A stretch of DNA of 64,000 nt, taken from contig SEMN01000334.1 in the NCBI GenBank assembly GCA_005408345.1, positions 1 to 64,000 on the forward strand, read 5' to 3'. Position numbers and translations under genes: made by a program. The notes under the pieces were generated by a model. The model was not told the origin of the DNA. It ran no database searches and saw only the letters and a program-made list of their open reading frames with translations. How positions within the stretch are numbered: the first letter of the stretch is position 1; the number at the start of each line of letters is the position of its first letter. Origin of the DNA: Macquaria australasica (lineage: Eukaryota; Chordata; Actinopteri; Centrarchiformes; Percichthyidae). Positions 24,323-34,757 of the stretch are shown one piece after another.

Positions 24323-25404
24323 GATATCTATGGAGTGAAAATAGTCTCAATGTTATTTGTAAATGTGTATTCCATGATTTGTAACTGAAAAACAAGATTT
24401 GTAACTGGGAAAAAAGATTTGAAAATATTTTACTTACAGACTTTTAATTTCAGCTTCTCAGATCTGATCCTTTTCGCTTTCAAAAACTTCCTGCGCATAC
24501 AAATGTCTCGTGTTACGCACAGATCAGGTTACTTTGGCTTTCGGGATTATGAGACTATTTTAACGCTGCTCCCAGCTCCACAGATTCTAAATGATGATGC
24601 GTTTAAGTGCTGGTGGAAAACTGGGACATCTGGGCTTTCGGTGTATTTGTGTTTAATTTCAAAGTGGGAAAGACGTTTTTCTAAATAGACAGAATAGCTC
24701 AAAGCCCCTCGATTAGAGCACATGCATTTACCAACCACAGACTCTATACAGTAACCTATAAATGTAAATATATGGTTTAAATAAGCTACTGCTAGGTGGT
24801 AGAGTTGTTCTGCTGGGAAAACAGCCAGTCCAGGCAAAATGCGGATGCCGGCTGAACCTACCCCTAACCACCGAGGGGCGACGCTACGGGAAACACAATT
24901 CTAACGGGAGGGAAACACATTTCGACGGGGGAACGGGCTTCCACACAACCATTGTAGCGTCGCCCCTCGGTGGGGCCATATATTTACATTTATAGGTTGC
25001 TGTATAGAGTCTGGTTGGTAAATGCATGTGCTCTAATCGAGGGCTGACAAGCTATTCTGTCTATTTAGAAAAACGTCTTTCCCACTTTGAAATTAAACAC
25101 GACTACGCCGAAAGCCCAGATGTCCCAGTTTTCCACCAGCACTTAAACGCACCATCATTTAGAATCTGTGGAGCTGGGACCAGCGTTAAAATAGTCTCAA
25201 AATCCCGAAAGCCAAAGTAACCTGATCCGTGCGTAACACGAGACATTTGTATGCGCAGGAAGCTTTTTGAAAGCGAAAAGGATCAGATCTGAGAAGCTGA
25301 AGTTAAGTCTGTAAGTAAAATATTTTCAAATCTTTTTTTCAGTTACAAATCACGGAATACACATTTACAAATAATATTGAGACTATTTTCACTCCATAAA
25401 TATC
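24323..25404. mobile_element. 1.1 kb fold-back element (long inverted repeat)
   Basis: The left arm, about 24323-24774 from GATATCTATGGAGTG, is mirrored by the right arm, about 24976-25404, ending CACTCCATAAATATC. The arms are around 430-450 bases each and highly similar, with scattered substitutions. The 200-base centre contains a second, perfect 20-base inverted repeat: CCACCGAGGGGCGACGCTAC at 24868-24887 and its complement at 24954-24973, the latter touching the right arm. No transposase is encoded. It lies 1.4 kb after the chtop stop codon. Confidence 0.85.
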
Positions 25405-25514
25405 AATACTTCCCAGACACATTTAAAGTAGGTATACTTAAATGATATTGAGTACATAGGAGGTTTTTATTTTGGTATTTTGAGTTGTCTGATTTTCTTT
25501 GCCTCATTGCCTCC

Positions 25515-25612
25515 TGAAGTGTTTTAATCCTGGTTCAGCCATGTAAAGCACTTTGTAACTTTGTTTTTTTTACAGGGCTATAGAAATAAAGCTTATTATT
25601 AAATGTCAAACT
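25515..25612 (+). repeat. LINE 3' end with AAGCACTTTGTAA motif
   Basis: Contains TAAAGCACTTTGTAACTTTG, a T-run and GCTATAGAAATAAAGCTTATTATT, a layout typical of L2/CR1-type LINE 3' ends in fish. It is a different family from the GAATTGAATTG-tailed copies. Confidence 0.5.
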
Positions 25613-26112
25613 GCAAATGCAAGACTACACCCCATAAACTACAGTGATAGCAAGGCTGGATTACTGGGCAAAGCAGACCCCTGGGGTCCCCAAAAGGCTC
25701 GTGTTCACTGTTTGGCTATTGGTTTGTGGTAATTTGATTAATTGTAACTTTGTTTAGAAATATGCACCACTAAACACAACATCAACTGACATGATAAGGT
25801 CCTTGAGGTTGGTGCTGCTTTTTCTTTAGGGCCAGTTATGAAGAATGGCCGTGTGTCTTTTTTAAAGATCTTTGCTATTTCAGCTGGTATTTTGTGCTTA
25901 CATGGCCCATATTCATAAATTAATTTGTGTTGTGTAATCAATCTATTAATTAAGATCAGGACTGGTTCAGTCATGCACGCTTGTATCCATTATTTGAATA
26001 GTGTTTCTAACAAAAGTATTGCTTTATTTATTGACTGATTGATTGTACTTTTGCCGTTAGGATTTCCGAGTTGCCTTGAACGCAGAAATGGTTGTCGAAA
26101 AGCGGTTTAAAC

Positions 26113-26194
26113 TGACGTAACGCAGCCTATAAATGACTTCGCGGCACAGTCCTAGCTCCTCTTGTCTGCTGGCTGTCCTGTGAGATCCGCGAAG
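26113..26194 (+). promoter_or_regulatory. Promoter and first exon of the snoRNA host gene
   Basis: A CRE-like TGACGTAA (26113-26120) is followed by TATAAAT (26128-26134). The pyrimidine-rich tract CTCCTCTTGTCTG begins 28 bases after the TATA start (26156). That is a 5'TOP-type start, as used by ribosomal-protein and snoRNA host genes. The first exon would end at GCGAAG|GTGAGT (26194). Confidence 0.65.
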
Positions 26195-27224
26195 GTGAGT
26201 ACGCACAATAGGTAAAAATAAATAATTGAGTTATTCACCGGACTCACGGCACAGAGCTATACACACGACAGCCGTGCTTGAGTACATGTGATTTTATTTG
26301 ACATTGGAAACGCGACGTCCTCACATTTTGGGCACCACGCTGCCACCATTAGCATACAGCCAACTAGCTTGATGCTAAAATGGCTAGCGGCTTAATTAAA
26401 TATTTAATAGAGAGTGGGCAGTCTTGAGTTCACTAATGTATGATCCTTGTGTCGAATATAAATTTATCAAGTTAACTGCAGTTGTTGAGTGGAAGACCGA
26501 GCCCCTCATCGAATAACGTTAATGGGTCCCTCCCGTTAGAATGGTGTTAATGATAACGCCTTTAGGTTATTGTGAGGCTGACTGAAGGAAGTGGCTGCTT
26601 GGGGTTATGGATACGGTTAAGTTCAGGCTAAGGTAAGGGAAAACGAACAAAGACAGGGAAACGGGATTCGACACAACACACAAACATAGCATAGCTTTTC
26701 CACAGCAGGACAAGTAGAGGTGTAATTGATGACATTACAACCGACTGCATTCCATGTATGCGAGCTAGTTCCATGGTCCTGGTGTTGTGCATGCTGGCTC
26801 ACTGGCATGGCCTTATAGGTCAAAATGTCTGATTAATTTAGAGTACCGTCAAGCCTATCAAACTATTACGCGTTCTGCCTAAAGCAACATAATTAACTCC
26901 ATATTAGGACCTAATCCCAGTCAGTACTTGTAGTGTATTTGTTTCAACATGTGAGTAAGCAGCTATTTAGCTCGTTCGAGATGAGCAGGCCTGCGCAGAA
27001 TCGATCACACGATCGCCGCACAATGTATGCTGTTTAGATTAGTGTCCGATCCCGACTTGTTCCGACGTCATGCAAACGTGGGCAACGATAACCTTTACGA
27101 GATCAAGGCTGCAGCTTTTACGGATTGGCCACACCGCCGACCTGAGAAGTGCGTGTGCGTCGCCGAACCGCTTGCTTTTCATTTCGGCGCCAATATTAAC
27201 AGGTTAGAGCAGCCACATAGCCCG

Positions 27225-27425
27225 CGTGAGACGCGCGTCTCATCTAGAGATTCGGAGTCTCGCCTGTTTTGTCATATTGACATCAGACCAGCAACAGTAC
27301 ACATCTGTTTCAATATTGATATCTGTAGAATATGTCACATACGTTATGTTTTTTTTTTTTAACCACCCAGTTACAACTGACCACAAGCCTCTTAACCTTT
27401 TTCTGTCTAAACTAAATATAAATGA
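27225..27425 (+). repeat. Dispersed repeat, also inverted at 55.7 kb
   Basis: From TCATCTAGAGATTCGGAGTC through ATATCTGTAGAATATGTCAC to TCTTAACCTTTTTCTGTCTA it matches the reverse complement of 55680-55870 over most of its length. Family not recognised; no coding content. Confidence 0.65.
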
Positions 27426-28002
27426 CATCTGTCATGAAATGAAACGGCCTATTATTGATGGCTATTATCAATGGTAAACTCAGTGTTGAAAGATGGGGCT
27501 GGAAGCAGCAGGAACACTCCGTGTGGATACCACAGGCATGCCAGAGGTAGCCATCACGGTCTGCTTAGGTCGGCGGTGGGGCCAAGCGCGAGCCAGTATA
27601 TGGTGTATCATCGTTTTCTTCAACAACTTAAGCCCCAACTGGCGCTGGCATCACTTGAGGCCATTTATCAGACTTCACACAGCTCCCTCTGGAGACGCTA
27701 AAGGCTTTATAAAACTTTTTTAAATTATTCAGTAGTCCTGCACAACTGGAAACACACTTTAATGTTTAAAATTGGTGGAGTTCCCCTTAAATGGCATCAC
27801 AAAACAATCCAAACCTACAAAATAAGCTTCATCACCGTGTGTGTGGTTTTTAAAAACAAAAGGGAACATATACTCGAAACACAAGCACTGAGTAATACGA
27901 GGGGCATTGGCAAGGTCTCAAGAGGAGTTCATTGAGATTTCAGACAAGTTGTAAATCTTGGTGCTCATCAGTCTGATCCAGATATCTGGATCAGTGCGTC
28001 CA

Positions 28003-28144
28003 GTGCCACAGTGCAGACTAGTCGGTGGGATTGTCCTGTGTAGTGGACTGATCCCAGGAGAACAGTGGCTATAGAAGGTCAGGTTTTGCTTTCACCTCGG
28101 CACTGTTGGTTGTTGGAACGGTGACAATGAGGCCTGGCACATTC
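28003..28144 (+). ncRNA. H/ACA-like snoRNA (type C)
   Basis: 142 bases in host intron 1. The first hairpin is closed by GCCAC/GTGGC and followed by ATAGAA (28071-28076), an H box. The second hairpin is closed by GTCAGG/CCTGGC, has an apical stem CACTGTT/AACGGTG, and is followed by ACA (28139-28141) three bases before the presumed 3' end. All canonical H/ACA parts are present. Target and orthologue unknown. Confidence 0.7.
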
Positions 28145-29135
28145 ACCCTCTCTAAACTGGTTTAGAGATGCATGAAATACCCTAAAAATATGTAGCTCCT
28201 TGCTAGGTTACAAGGTGCTTCAGAGGCATATCAAGATATAAAAACCAACCTCTTGTTTGCAGGATATGACCATACTGCTGAATGTATTGGGGAGAAGCTC
28301 TCCCGACACTTTGTGCTGCCCCTCTGGGACATGAGGTTAGTATTTGTTCTTGATTCTAGTCAAACAGAATAAACAAAATGACAGAAGTATATTCTAAAGA
28401 ACCCCCAGAAAGCCAAGACTGGAGTGGGTGGCAACATGATGCATTTAGCAGCACATGGTACTCCTAAGTAAATGTGGACAAACTGCCAGCTCTCTCCCCT
28501 GTACATGGTTGATGGCTATACATTTGTATATCATTGCACATGGTATGTGTAGGTGAAGCCTCTTGTGTTTGATCTTTCACTACTCTGTTTGGCTGTTCAG
28601 CTAAAGAGGTTTTCAGTCAAAATGGCCTTTCAATATCATGTTAAGTCTGTGTTCTGTGTCTGCCACTTTAGATTAGACCTCAGAACCTGTATCGACACTA
28701 GTTGGTCTGCTGCTCCTTTTCCACTGCAGGAAGTTAGCAGCCTGTAACCTGGGCCTTCAGATAACCTTAAATTTGAAGAGCCTGGAACTTGCCACAAAGG
28801 GTGCAGACAACAGTGGAAACAAAGTAGAACCCTGAGAATGGATACACATTACATTCCAAGTGGAAAAGGGCTAAATACCATTGTTTTGTTTGGCACAGTA
28901 TAAGCTCTGGTCCTGACAGGTGGGCCGTAGAGCTCATACAGTGCATAGAGCAATTCTTTCTCTTGCAACCCACTGCTGTTACTCTGCAGCAGTGTTACTA
29001 ATGGGAACTGACAGTTGATGTGAATGTGTTTTTAATGGCAGTGAATTGAGATGTGTTTGTGTGTGTCAGGTGCTGGAGAAGCCCTCAGGCCAGCTAGGTA
29101 AGTAGTTTCACAGAATCCACCTACTGTGGACTAAG

Positions 29136-29203
29136 TGCAATGATGATTGGCTAAATATGTTCAACTGCTCTGAAGTGTGAGTGACAGCTGCCTCTCTGAA
29201 CAA
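29136..29203 (+). ncRNA. Possible C/D box snoRNA
   Basis: In the 186-base host intron 3: C box ATGATGA (29140-29146), D' CTGA (29170-29173), C'-like TGAGTGA (29178-29184), D box CTGA (29196-29199). The D box lies about 84 bases before the next acceptor, close to the usual distance. The terminal stem is weak, which keeps confidence moderate. Confidence 0.5.
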
Positions 29204-29516
29204 CATGCTGCCTGAGAAGTGAATATGCTTCTGGTTCTGCCAATACATTATTCTCCCCTTCATCCTGCCTCTGCCTCCTGCAGGTGTCCTGGCCTTCAAC
29301 ACTGATGCAACAACAGAATGTAAGTACAGAGGATGTGCACTGACACTGCTTTTTCCCATGATATCCCCACCACCACTGAGTGGCAAAACAAACCAACAAG
29401 CAGCTGCTATGAATGGACAGATGTGATGCCAGAAGGAAAATGGACATCTTAAAGCCACCAGAATCAACGGCGATCTGTACGACATACAGACTGAAAGAAC
29501 TAGTGACAGACGATGA

Positions 29517-29650
29517 CAGCACTGGATGGTATCTGCAGCCAGTTGGCTCATCAACTGGTTTGTTCAAAAGTCAGTGCTAGACAAACATGTAGTATCGTTG
29601 GTCTCTGTGCTGCCTGTGCTTGGAGTCCTGGTAAACTTGTTGAAACACGC
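29517..29650 (+). ncRNA. H/ACA-like snoRNA (type A, copy 1)
   Basis: The first hairpin has a perfect base AGCACTG/CAGTGCT and a perfect apical stem CCAGTTG/CAACTGG. It is followed directly by H box AGACAA (29579-29584), then a second hairpin region and ACA (29645-29647). In host intron 4. A second copy lies at 31805-31943. Confidence 0.7.
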
Positions 29651-29716
29651 TCTTCCCCTTAGAAAACAATGTGTTGATCATGCATCTGAAACTGGACTAC
29701 TAAATCTTAGAACCTG

Positions 29717-30600
29717 AGGCCTGTACTATGAAGCAAGTTCAACAAACCCAGGATATCTTGTATATCTCCGTTATCTGGCTTCACTGAGCCTAACAATTGT
29801 GATCCTGCTAAGCGGTCATGTGACGCTGGTCATCAACTCAAGTCAATCCAGGGTTTCCCCAATCAAGCCATGAGCATGTTCACATGAAAGAGGTGGTGTT
29901 TGCAGCATATGACCAATCACAAACATGACGGGTGTACTGGCAGCAGAGCGGCATACTTTACAAAGAGCAAACTAATATTGGAGAAATACGAAGAATTTAA
30001 ACATTATCCAGGCTAAAAGCAACACAGCTGCAACTGCTGAATGCAGGAAGGACAGCTGGCAAAAAACCCTGACTGTGTGAATGCGTAAATTAACAGGCTT
30101 ATAATATCACTGCCCCGTCAGTAGTATTCCATTAAGTTAATGTGTTGCTTGGATGTATTATGGAGTGTATGACAATTTTAGCCTGATTCTTTCAGCTGCT
30201 CAAATAAATATAAAAACATAATTTAGCAGTAAATAGGCTTACATTCACATCTTATAAGTACAAAGCATTAGTGCTTCAGTCAGTCTCTGTTGTAGGATGA
30301 CGCATAAGTTGGTCAATCTGACGAGAAACTCATCTAAAGAGTTCCCCTCATGATCCACGTACCGAGCTCCACTTCTTTTCTATTGGCGATGTCATTTTCC
30401 AAGAGAATTGATTCAATGCTTTTGTACGCATTGATCTGTTTTCTCGAACATAACCTGTTCCGGAGCAGGTTTGCATGCCACATAAGTTACCATGGTGATT
30501 TTCCCCGGTAAGAAGTGAACCACCGCCGTAGTACTGAAAACCCAGAGTTGAACTTGAAGTTATCTCGCTAACTGCAAATCCCACTTCGTAGTACAGGCCT
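29717..30600. mobile_element. 884-bp MITE with AGGCCTGTACTAYGAAG ends
   Basis: The left end AGGCCTGTACTATGAAG and the right end (reverse complement AGGCCTGTACTACGAAG) are inverted repeats. CTG flanks both sides (29714-29716, 30601-30603), a 3-bp target duplication as in PIF/Harbinger-type elements. No intact gene inside. It sits 66 bases after snoRNA A copy 1, inside the host intron. Confidence 0.75.
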
Positions 30601-31187
30601 CTGGACTCTTAAGTGTTTGTACTGTTGATAGAAAACTGAAGGTGTGATTTTTGGCATTATAAGGAAGAGCTGGATACACGGATCCCCTTATCTCCCAATG
30701 CTGATTCCAGTAAACTATACTGGGGTGACACTGGGTACCATCTGATACAGCGCTCTGATGAGCACTCAGTCTAAAATCTGTACACCTTAGTGTGACTGGA
30801 ATCATTATGTATTCAAACTAATATGAGGCTGTAATGAGTCAGTTTTCAACAAAGGGACAACAAAACAAATGCATAAGAAATGCATGTTGCCAAACATTAA
30901 GGCTACTGGATTGCATTGCTGCGCTGTCCTTTTTTTATAATCAAAGGAAAATGGCTAAAAGCCACAGGCCTGTTGTGGATCTCTTATTATTGTAATTAAA
31001 AAAGACAAACCTATCACAAGTCAGACAATACTAGAAAATGACTTCCCATGCACATGTGCTTCTGGTCACTGTCCTTCCTAACTTCATCCAGGTGTGTGCT
31101 GCAGCAGAGGATTGCCTCCCAGGCTTCATCAGGGATTCAGCCTCAGAGGTGAGTGTTAGAAGTGATGAGTGGTGCCTCCCAGTGAAA

Positions 31188-31321
31188 GTTGAGGTCTATC
31201 CCGACGCACCTTTGACTGTAGGGCCGTGTCGTTGGAAATGCCTCAGACAGCAAATCTGGAGCTTGGCTTTACCCACATGTTCACTGTCATGAGCCTTGTG
31301 GGATATTACTGCAGGACACAT
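31188..31321 (+). ncRNA. H/ACA-like snoRNA (type B, copy 1)
   Basis: The first hairpin is closed by TGAGGT/GCCTCA and followed by ACAGCA (31247-31252) fitting the H box. The second hairpin has a perfect CCCACA/TGTGGG inner stem, and ACA is at 31316-31318. The lower stem of hairpin 2 is imperfect. Conserved in copy 2 at 34624-34757 with few changes. Sits directly after host exon 5. Confidence 0.6.
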
Positions 31322-31804
31322 GATGAGCAGTGAAGGGAGCGTGTTGTCAGTTTCAGTTCTAGCAGGCAGGCAGCACCCCCTTAGCAACATACCTGTCAGT
31401 CGCATCACCATGTTGAAGTTGGTGTTTGACAAATGGGAATAATACTGAAGCCATCTGGCAGCCACAGGAACCCTAACTGTTTCCAGTTCCTGTTTGCAGG
31501 ATGAAATATACCAGAATAATCCTTAAGCAAGTGTTTCGGTTGCGATGGAAGGCTGTTCTTGAGAAAGATCAACTAAATATGATTTTGTAGGATCAGTCTT
31601 CATTTACGTTTGCTGTACATCATGTAAGCTGGCAGATATCAAGCCAGTGAGGTTGAGCTGTTCTGTTTTGGCTGGTTTGCTGTGAAATTCGTTGGCACTT
31701 AACTGAAAGTTGTCATTTGTCTTTCAGGCCATGGTGATGGCAGAAACATGAGACTGAATGGCGGTAAGTGGGTTGTCTGTCCAATGATTAAATGTACACA
31801 GTGA

Positions 31805-31943
31805 CAGCACTGGATGGTATCTGCAGCCAGTTGACTCATCAGCTGGTTTGTTCAAAAGTCTGTGCTAGACAAAATCAACATGTGGCATCGTTGGTCTCCG
31901 TGCTGCCTGTGCTTGGAGTCCTGGTATATTTGTTGAAACACTC
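31805..31943 (+). ncRNA. H/ACA-like snoRNA (type A, copy 2)
   Basis: Near-identical to copy 1 at 29517 through the first hairpin. H box AGACAA is at 31867-31872 and ACA at 31938-31940. Hairpin 2 is closed by a perfect TCAACA/TGTTGA stem, better than in copy 1, suggesting this copy may be the better-folding one. In host intron 6. Confidence 0.7.
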
Positions 31944-32533
31944 CTGTTGAAATCCTCTTCGAAGCTGTCTACATTTTAAAATGCTATTTTGATGTGAAAA
32001 TGTCCTGTGGCCATTAGCATTTCCAGTTGGTTTTAGTAGTCCAGAGTGAAAGACCTGAACAAAACGAAAACCATTATATCTCTTCTGCGCCAGCTTTTCA
32101 GTTGACAGACAAAACTGCACCACAGCCAACATCTGGTGAGGACAGAGGCCATGTCATTACTTTAAGAATTGTAACGTGAAATAAAGGTGCATCTCTGCAT
32201 CAATTAGGTGTATTGGCATGGAGCTTTATATGCAACTAGTATTAACTGTAGGATTAGCCATAATTATAAGCAATGTCACCCCATCACAGTAGACTGAGCA
32301 CCATCACCAGTGACTTTTGGTTTTCATAGATAAAATGTTAAAAGCAAAACCTGCATTACATTTGGTTTGTTTGAAGGACTGAAATGTAGCTATAAAATGT
32401 GAAATTATTTCAGTTGTCTGAAAACTGTAGTGTTGAAACTATATTTATTATGAATGTGATATTTATGCTATTTTATTGTAGGACAATCTAATAATGGTTA
32501 TTTTCAATATTTACACACCATGTTTGTCAGATG

Positions 32534-32655
32534 TAGGGCTGCAACTAACTATTTTGATAATGGATTAATTTTTTATTTTTCTGATTAATCGATAAACGTG
32601 CAAAAATGTTGTCCTATCATTTTATTCAAAAAAGTGTTCCTCAATTGAGACAAAC

Positions 32656-32686
<31 letters not shown>

Positions 32687-33288
32687 TTTTTAATTTAATT
32701 AAATAATTATTAAGTCCTTATCTCTACAGGTAGACTGCTAGACTAACACTAGCCATACCTGCTCTGCTCAGTCAAACACACACGGGTTAGCCAGTTAACG
32801 TTGGTTAAATACACCTGTCATGCAATATTGAACAAAGAACGGCTATTAGATAAACGAGAAGCCTGCTGTGAGATGCAAAACGCAATACATGCCATGGGTC
32901 GTTTAAGATTTTGTAGTAACTTATCCTACTGTTGAGCCCCCTTCGTCCACTACGGGTCCAACGTGTTTACGTTTGACATGTTCTCGCATTACTGTGGTGC
33001 TCCCATACCATGAAAGCTTTTTAGTTTGCAGGTAACGGCTTTTACTATTATTTAAAGTGAAGTGTCCCCATGCTGTTGAAGATTTTAGTCTAACAGTTTT
33101 CTCAATGCTTTTCTCAGTCTCCGCCATTTTTCAAATGAGTTTCTTTTTTGTCTTTTTTTTTTTTTTTTTTGAAGTGACGTAGCCAGCTCCGCGACAGCGT
33201 GTAACAACATTGACCCAACGAATCGATAAGGAAATTTGTTGCCAACTTTTTTGTAAAAGAGTTTTATTGACTTGTTGTTGCAGCCCTA
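32534..33288. mobile_element. 755-bp hAT element with perfect 8-bp target duplication
   Basis: Ends TAGGGCTGCAAC and GTTGCAGCCCTA are inverted repeats. GTCAGATG occurs immediately outside both ends (32526-32533, 33289-33296), the 8-bp duplication typical of hAT. A minus-strand frame near the right end (33127-32921) starts MAETEKSIEK and contains STTVMREHVKRKH. That is the second half of a BED zinc finger as found at the start of hAT transposases; the first cysteine pair is not visible. The transposase core is absent, so it is non-autonomous. It also carries a (TA)n run. Confidence 0.9.
32656..32682. repeat. (TA)n microsatellite
   Basis: About 13 TA units, inside the hAT element. Confidence 0.95.
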
Positions 33289-34623
33289 GTCAGATGAGCA
33301 CTTTAATCTGTTATATTATCATGTTAGAAAATTACAACATTAACACCATTTGTCAGTTGAAATTGTTTAAATCAGTGAATACCTGAATTTACTTTTGTAG
33401 TCATTGCTAACAGCTGGCTATCTGGGGCCAGGGTATATCTGGAAACAACAGCATTCATTCTGAAAGTCGAGCCTTTTTTTGGATGTTTTTTACATCGAGT
33501 GTCTTTTATTCCCATATTCAGCATAGTCCGGGCTATGGAATGGTGATGCCCAGGACACAGTTGGGGATGGGCATTTCAAGCAAAAATAGCCTTCAACTTA
33601 ATGGCCAAAGTGAGATAATCAACTGGCGGCTGCCATTGCTAACCACTAGCTATCTGGACCAGACTATTTCTGGGAACACAAGCGTTCATTTTGAAATTTT
33701 CATCTCTGATGCTTGAAACACTTTAGCAAAACACAACGGCACACTTACATCTCCGGTCTATTTCGTCATCTGTTCTTGAATGGACTGTAGCCATGGATGT
33801 ATAAAGAGGACTGTAGCGAGAGACTGAGAGCGAGCTGCACCCAGCATGGTGTTCGGCGGTGTAGCAGTTAATGGAGGTCCCTTTCAATACACTATACATT
33901 GTGTACTAATAAATATTACTATTGGCCTCGACGCTGCACTCCCTTGGATCCTCAGCGATACACCCACAAAGTGTGGAGTCTATCATATGAGCGGTTATGG
34001 AGATAATCGAAAAAGACAGACCAGTCTTTAACTTTATGGCTGCACAGCCCCAGGCCCTCTGAGCAGTTCAAGTCCTCACTGGGAAAATCTCTTGTTTAGC
34101 CATACACACTGAAACACCATGCTGGCCTTTAAGAATGAATGAATGATGAATGCAGTGCGTCTGGACAGAGAAAAAGATGCATTCCTGGCTTAATATGGAT
34201 GTGCTCGTAGAAAACAATGTGTCAATCATGGATCTGGACTGACGTGATCCTGAAGCTGCTTCAGGTTGAGTGAACAAAAGCATGGGCTGCTACCACAGGA
34301 TCCAGATTTCTTACTGTTCGAGCTCACTCAACCCTAATTAGAAAATATATTTCTACTCTAGGCTAGGTTTCATGTCAGTCTGTCCACTGATGGCTTTGTC
34401 ACATTGGTTTATTTTGTTCAATCTGTGGAAAAATATGAATGAACTGGTGCACCATTAAACTGCATGTGCTGATGGTCAATACATTCCTTGCTTAAATCCT
34501 GATATTGTTCCTCCAGGTGTGTGCTGCAGCACAGGATGGCCTCCTTATGCCAGGCTTTCAGCAGGGTTTCAGCCACAGAGGTGAGTGGTGTTAGAAGTGA
34601 TGAGTGGTGCCTCCCCAGTGAAA

Positions 34624-34757
34624 GCTGAGGTCTATCCCGACACACCTTTGACTGTAGGGCCGTGTCGTTGGAAATGCCTCGGACAGCAAATCTGGAGTTT
34701 GGCTTTACCCACATGTTCACTGCCATGAGCCTTGTGGGATATTACTGCAGAACACAA
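34624..34757 (+). ncRNA. H/ACA-like snoRNA (type B, copy 2)
   Basis: Copy of the RNA at 31188-31321, with ACAGCA at 34683-34688, the CCCACA/TGTGGG stem kept, and ACA at 34752-34754. It follows host exon 7 (34517-34580), itself a copy of exon 5. Confidence 0.6.

Noticed and set aside
24547..25220. Similar 60-residue frames on both arms of the fold-back
   Set aside because: They are the same sequence read from each inverted arm; differences between arms change residues freely, so no coding constraint is visible.
29108..29567. 148- and 138-residue minus-strand frames in the snoRNA host gene
   Set aside because: No family resemblance; they overlap the C/D-like RNA, a host exon and H/ACA RNA A on the other strand.
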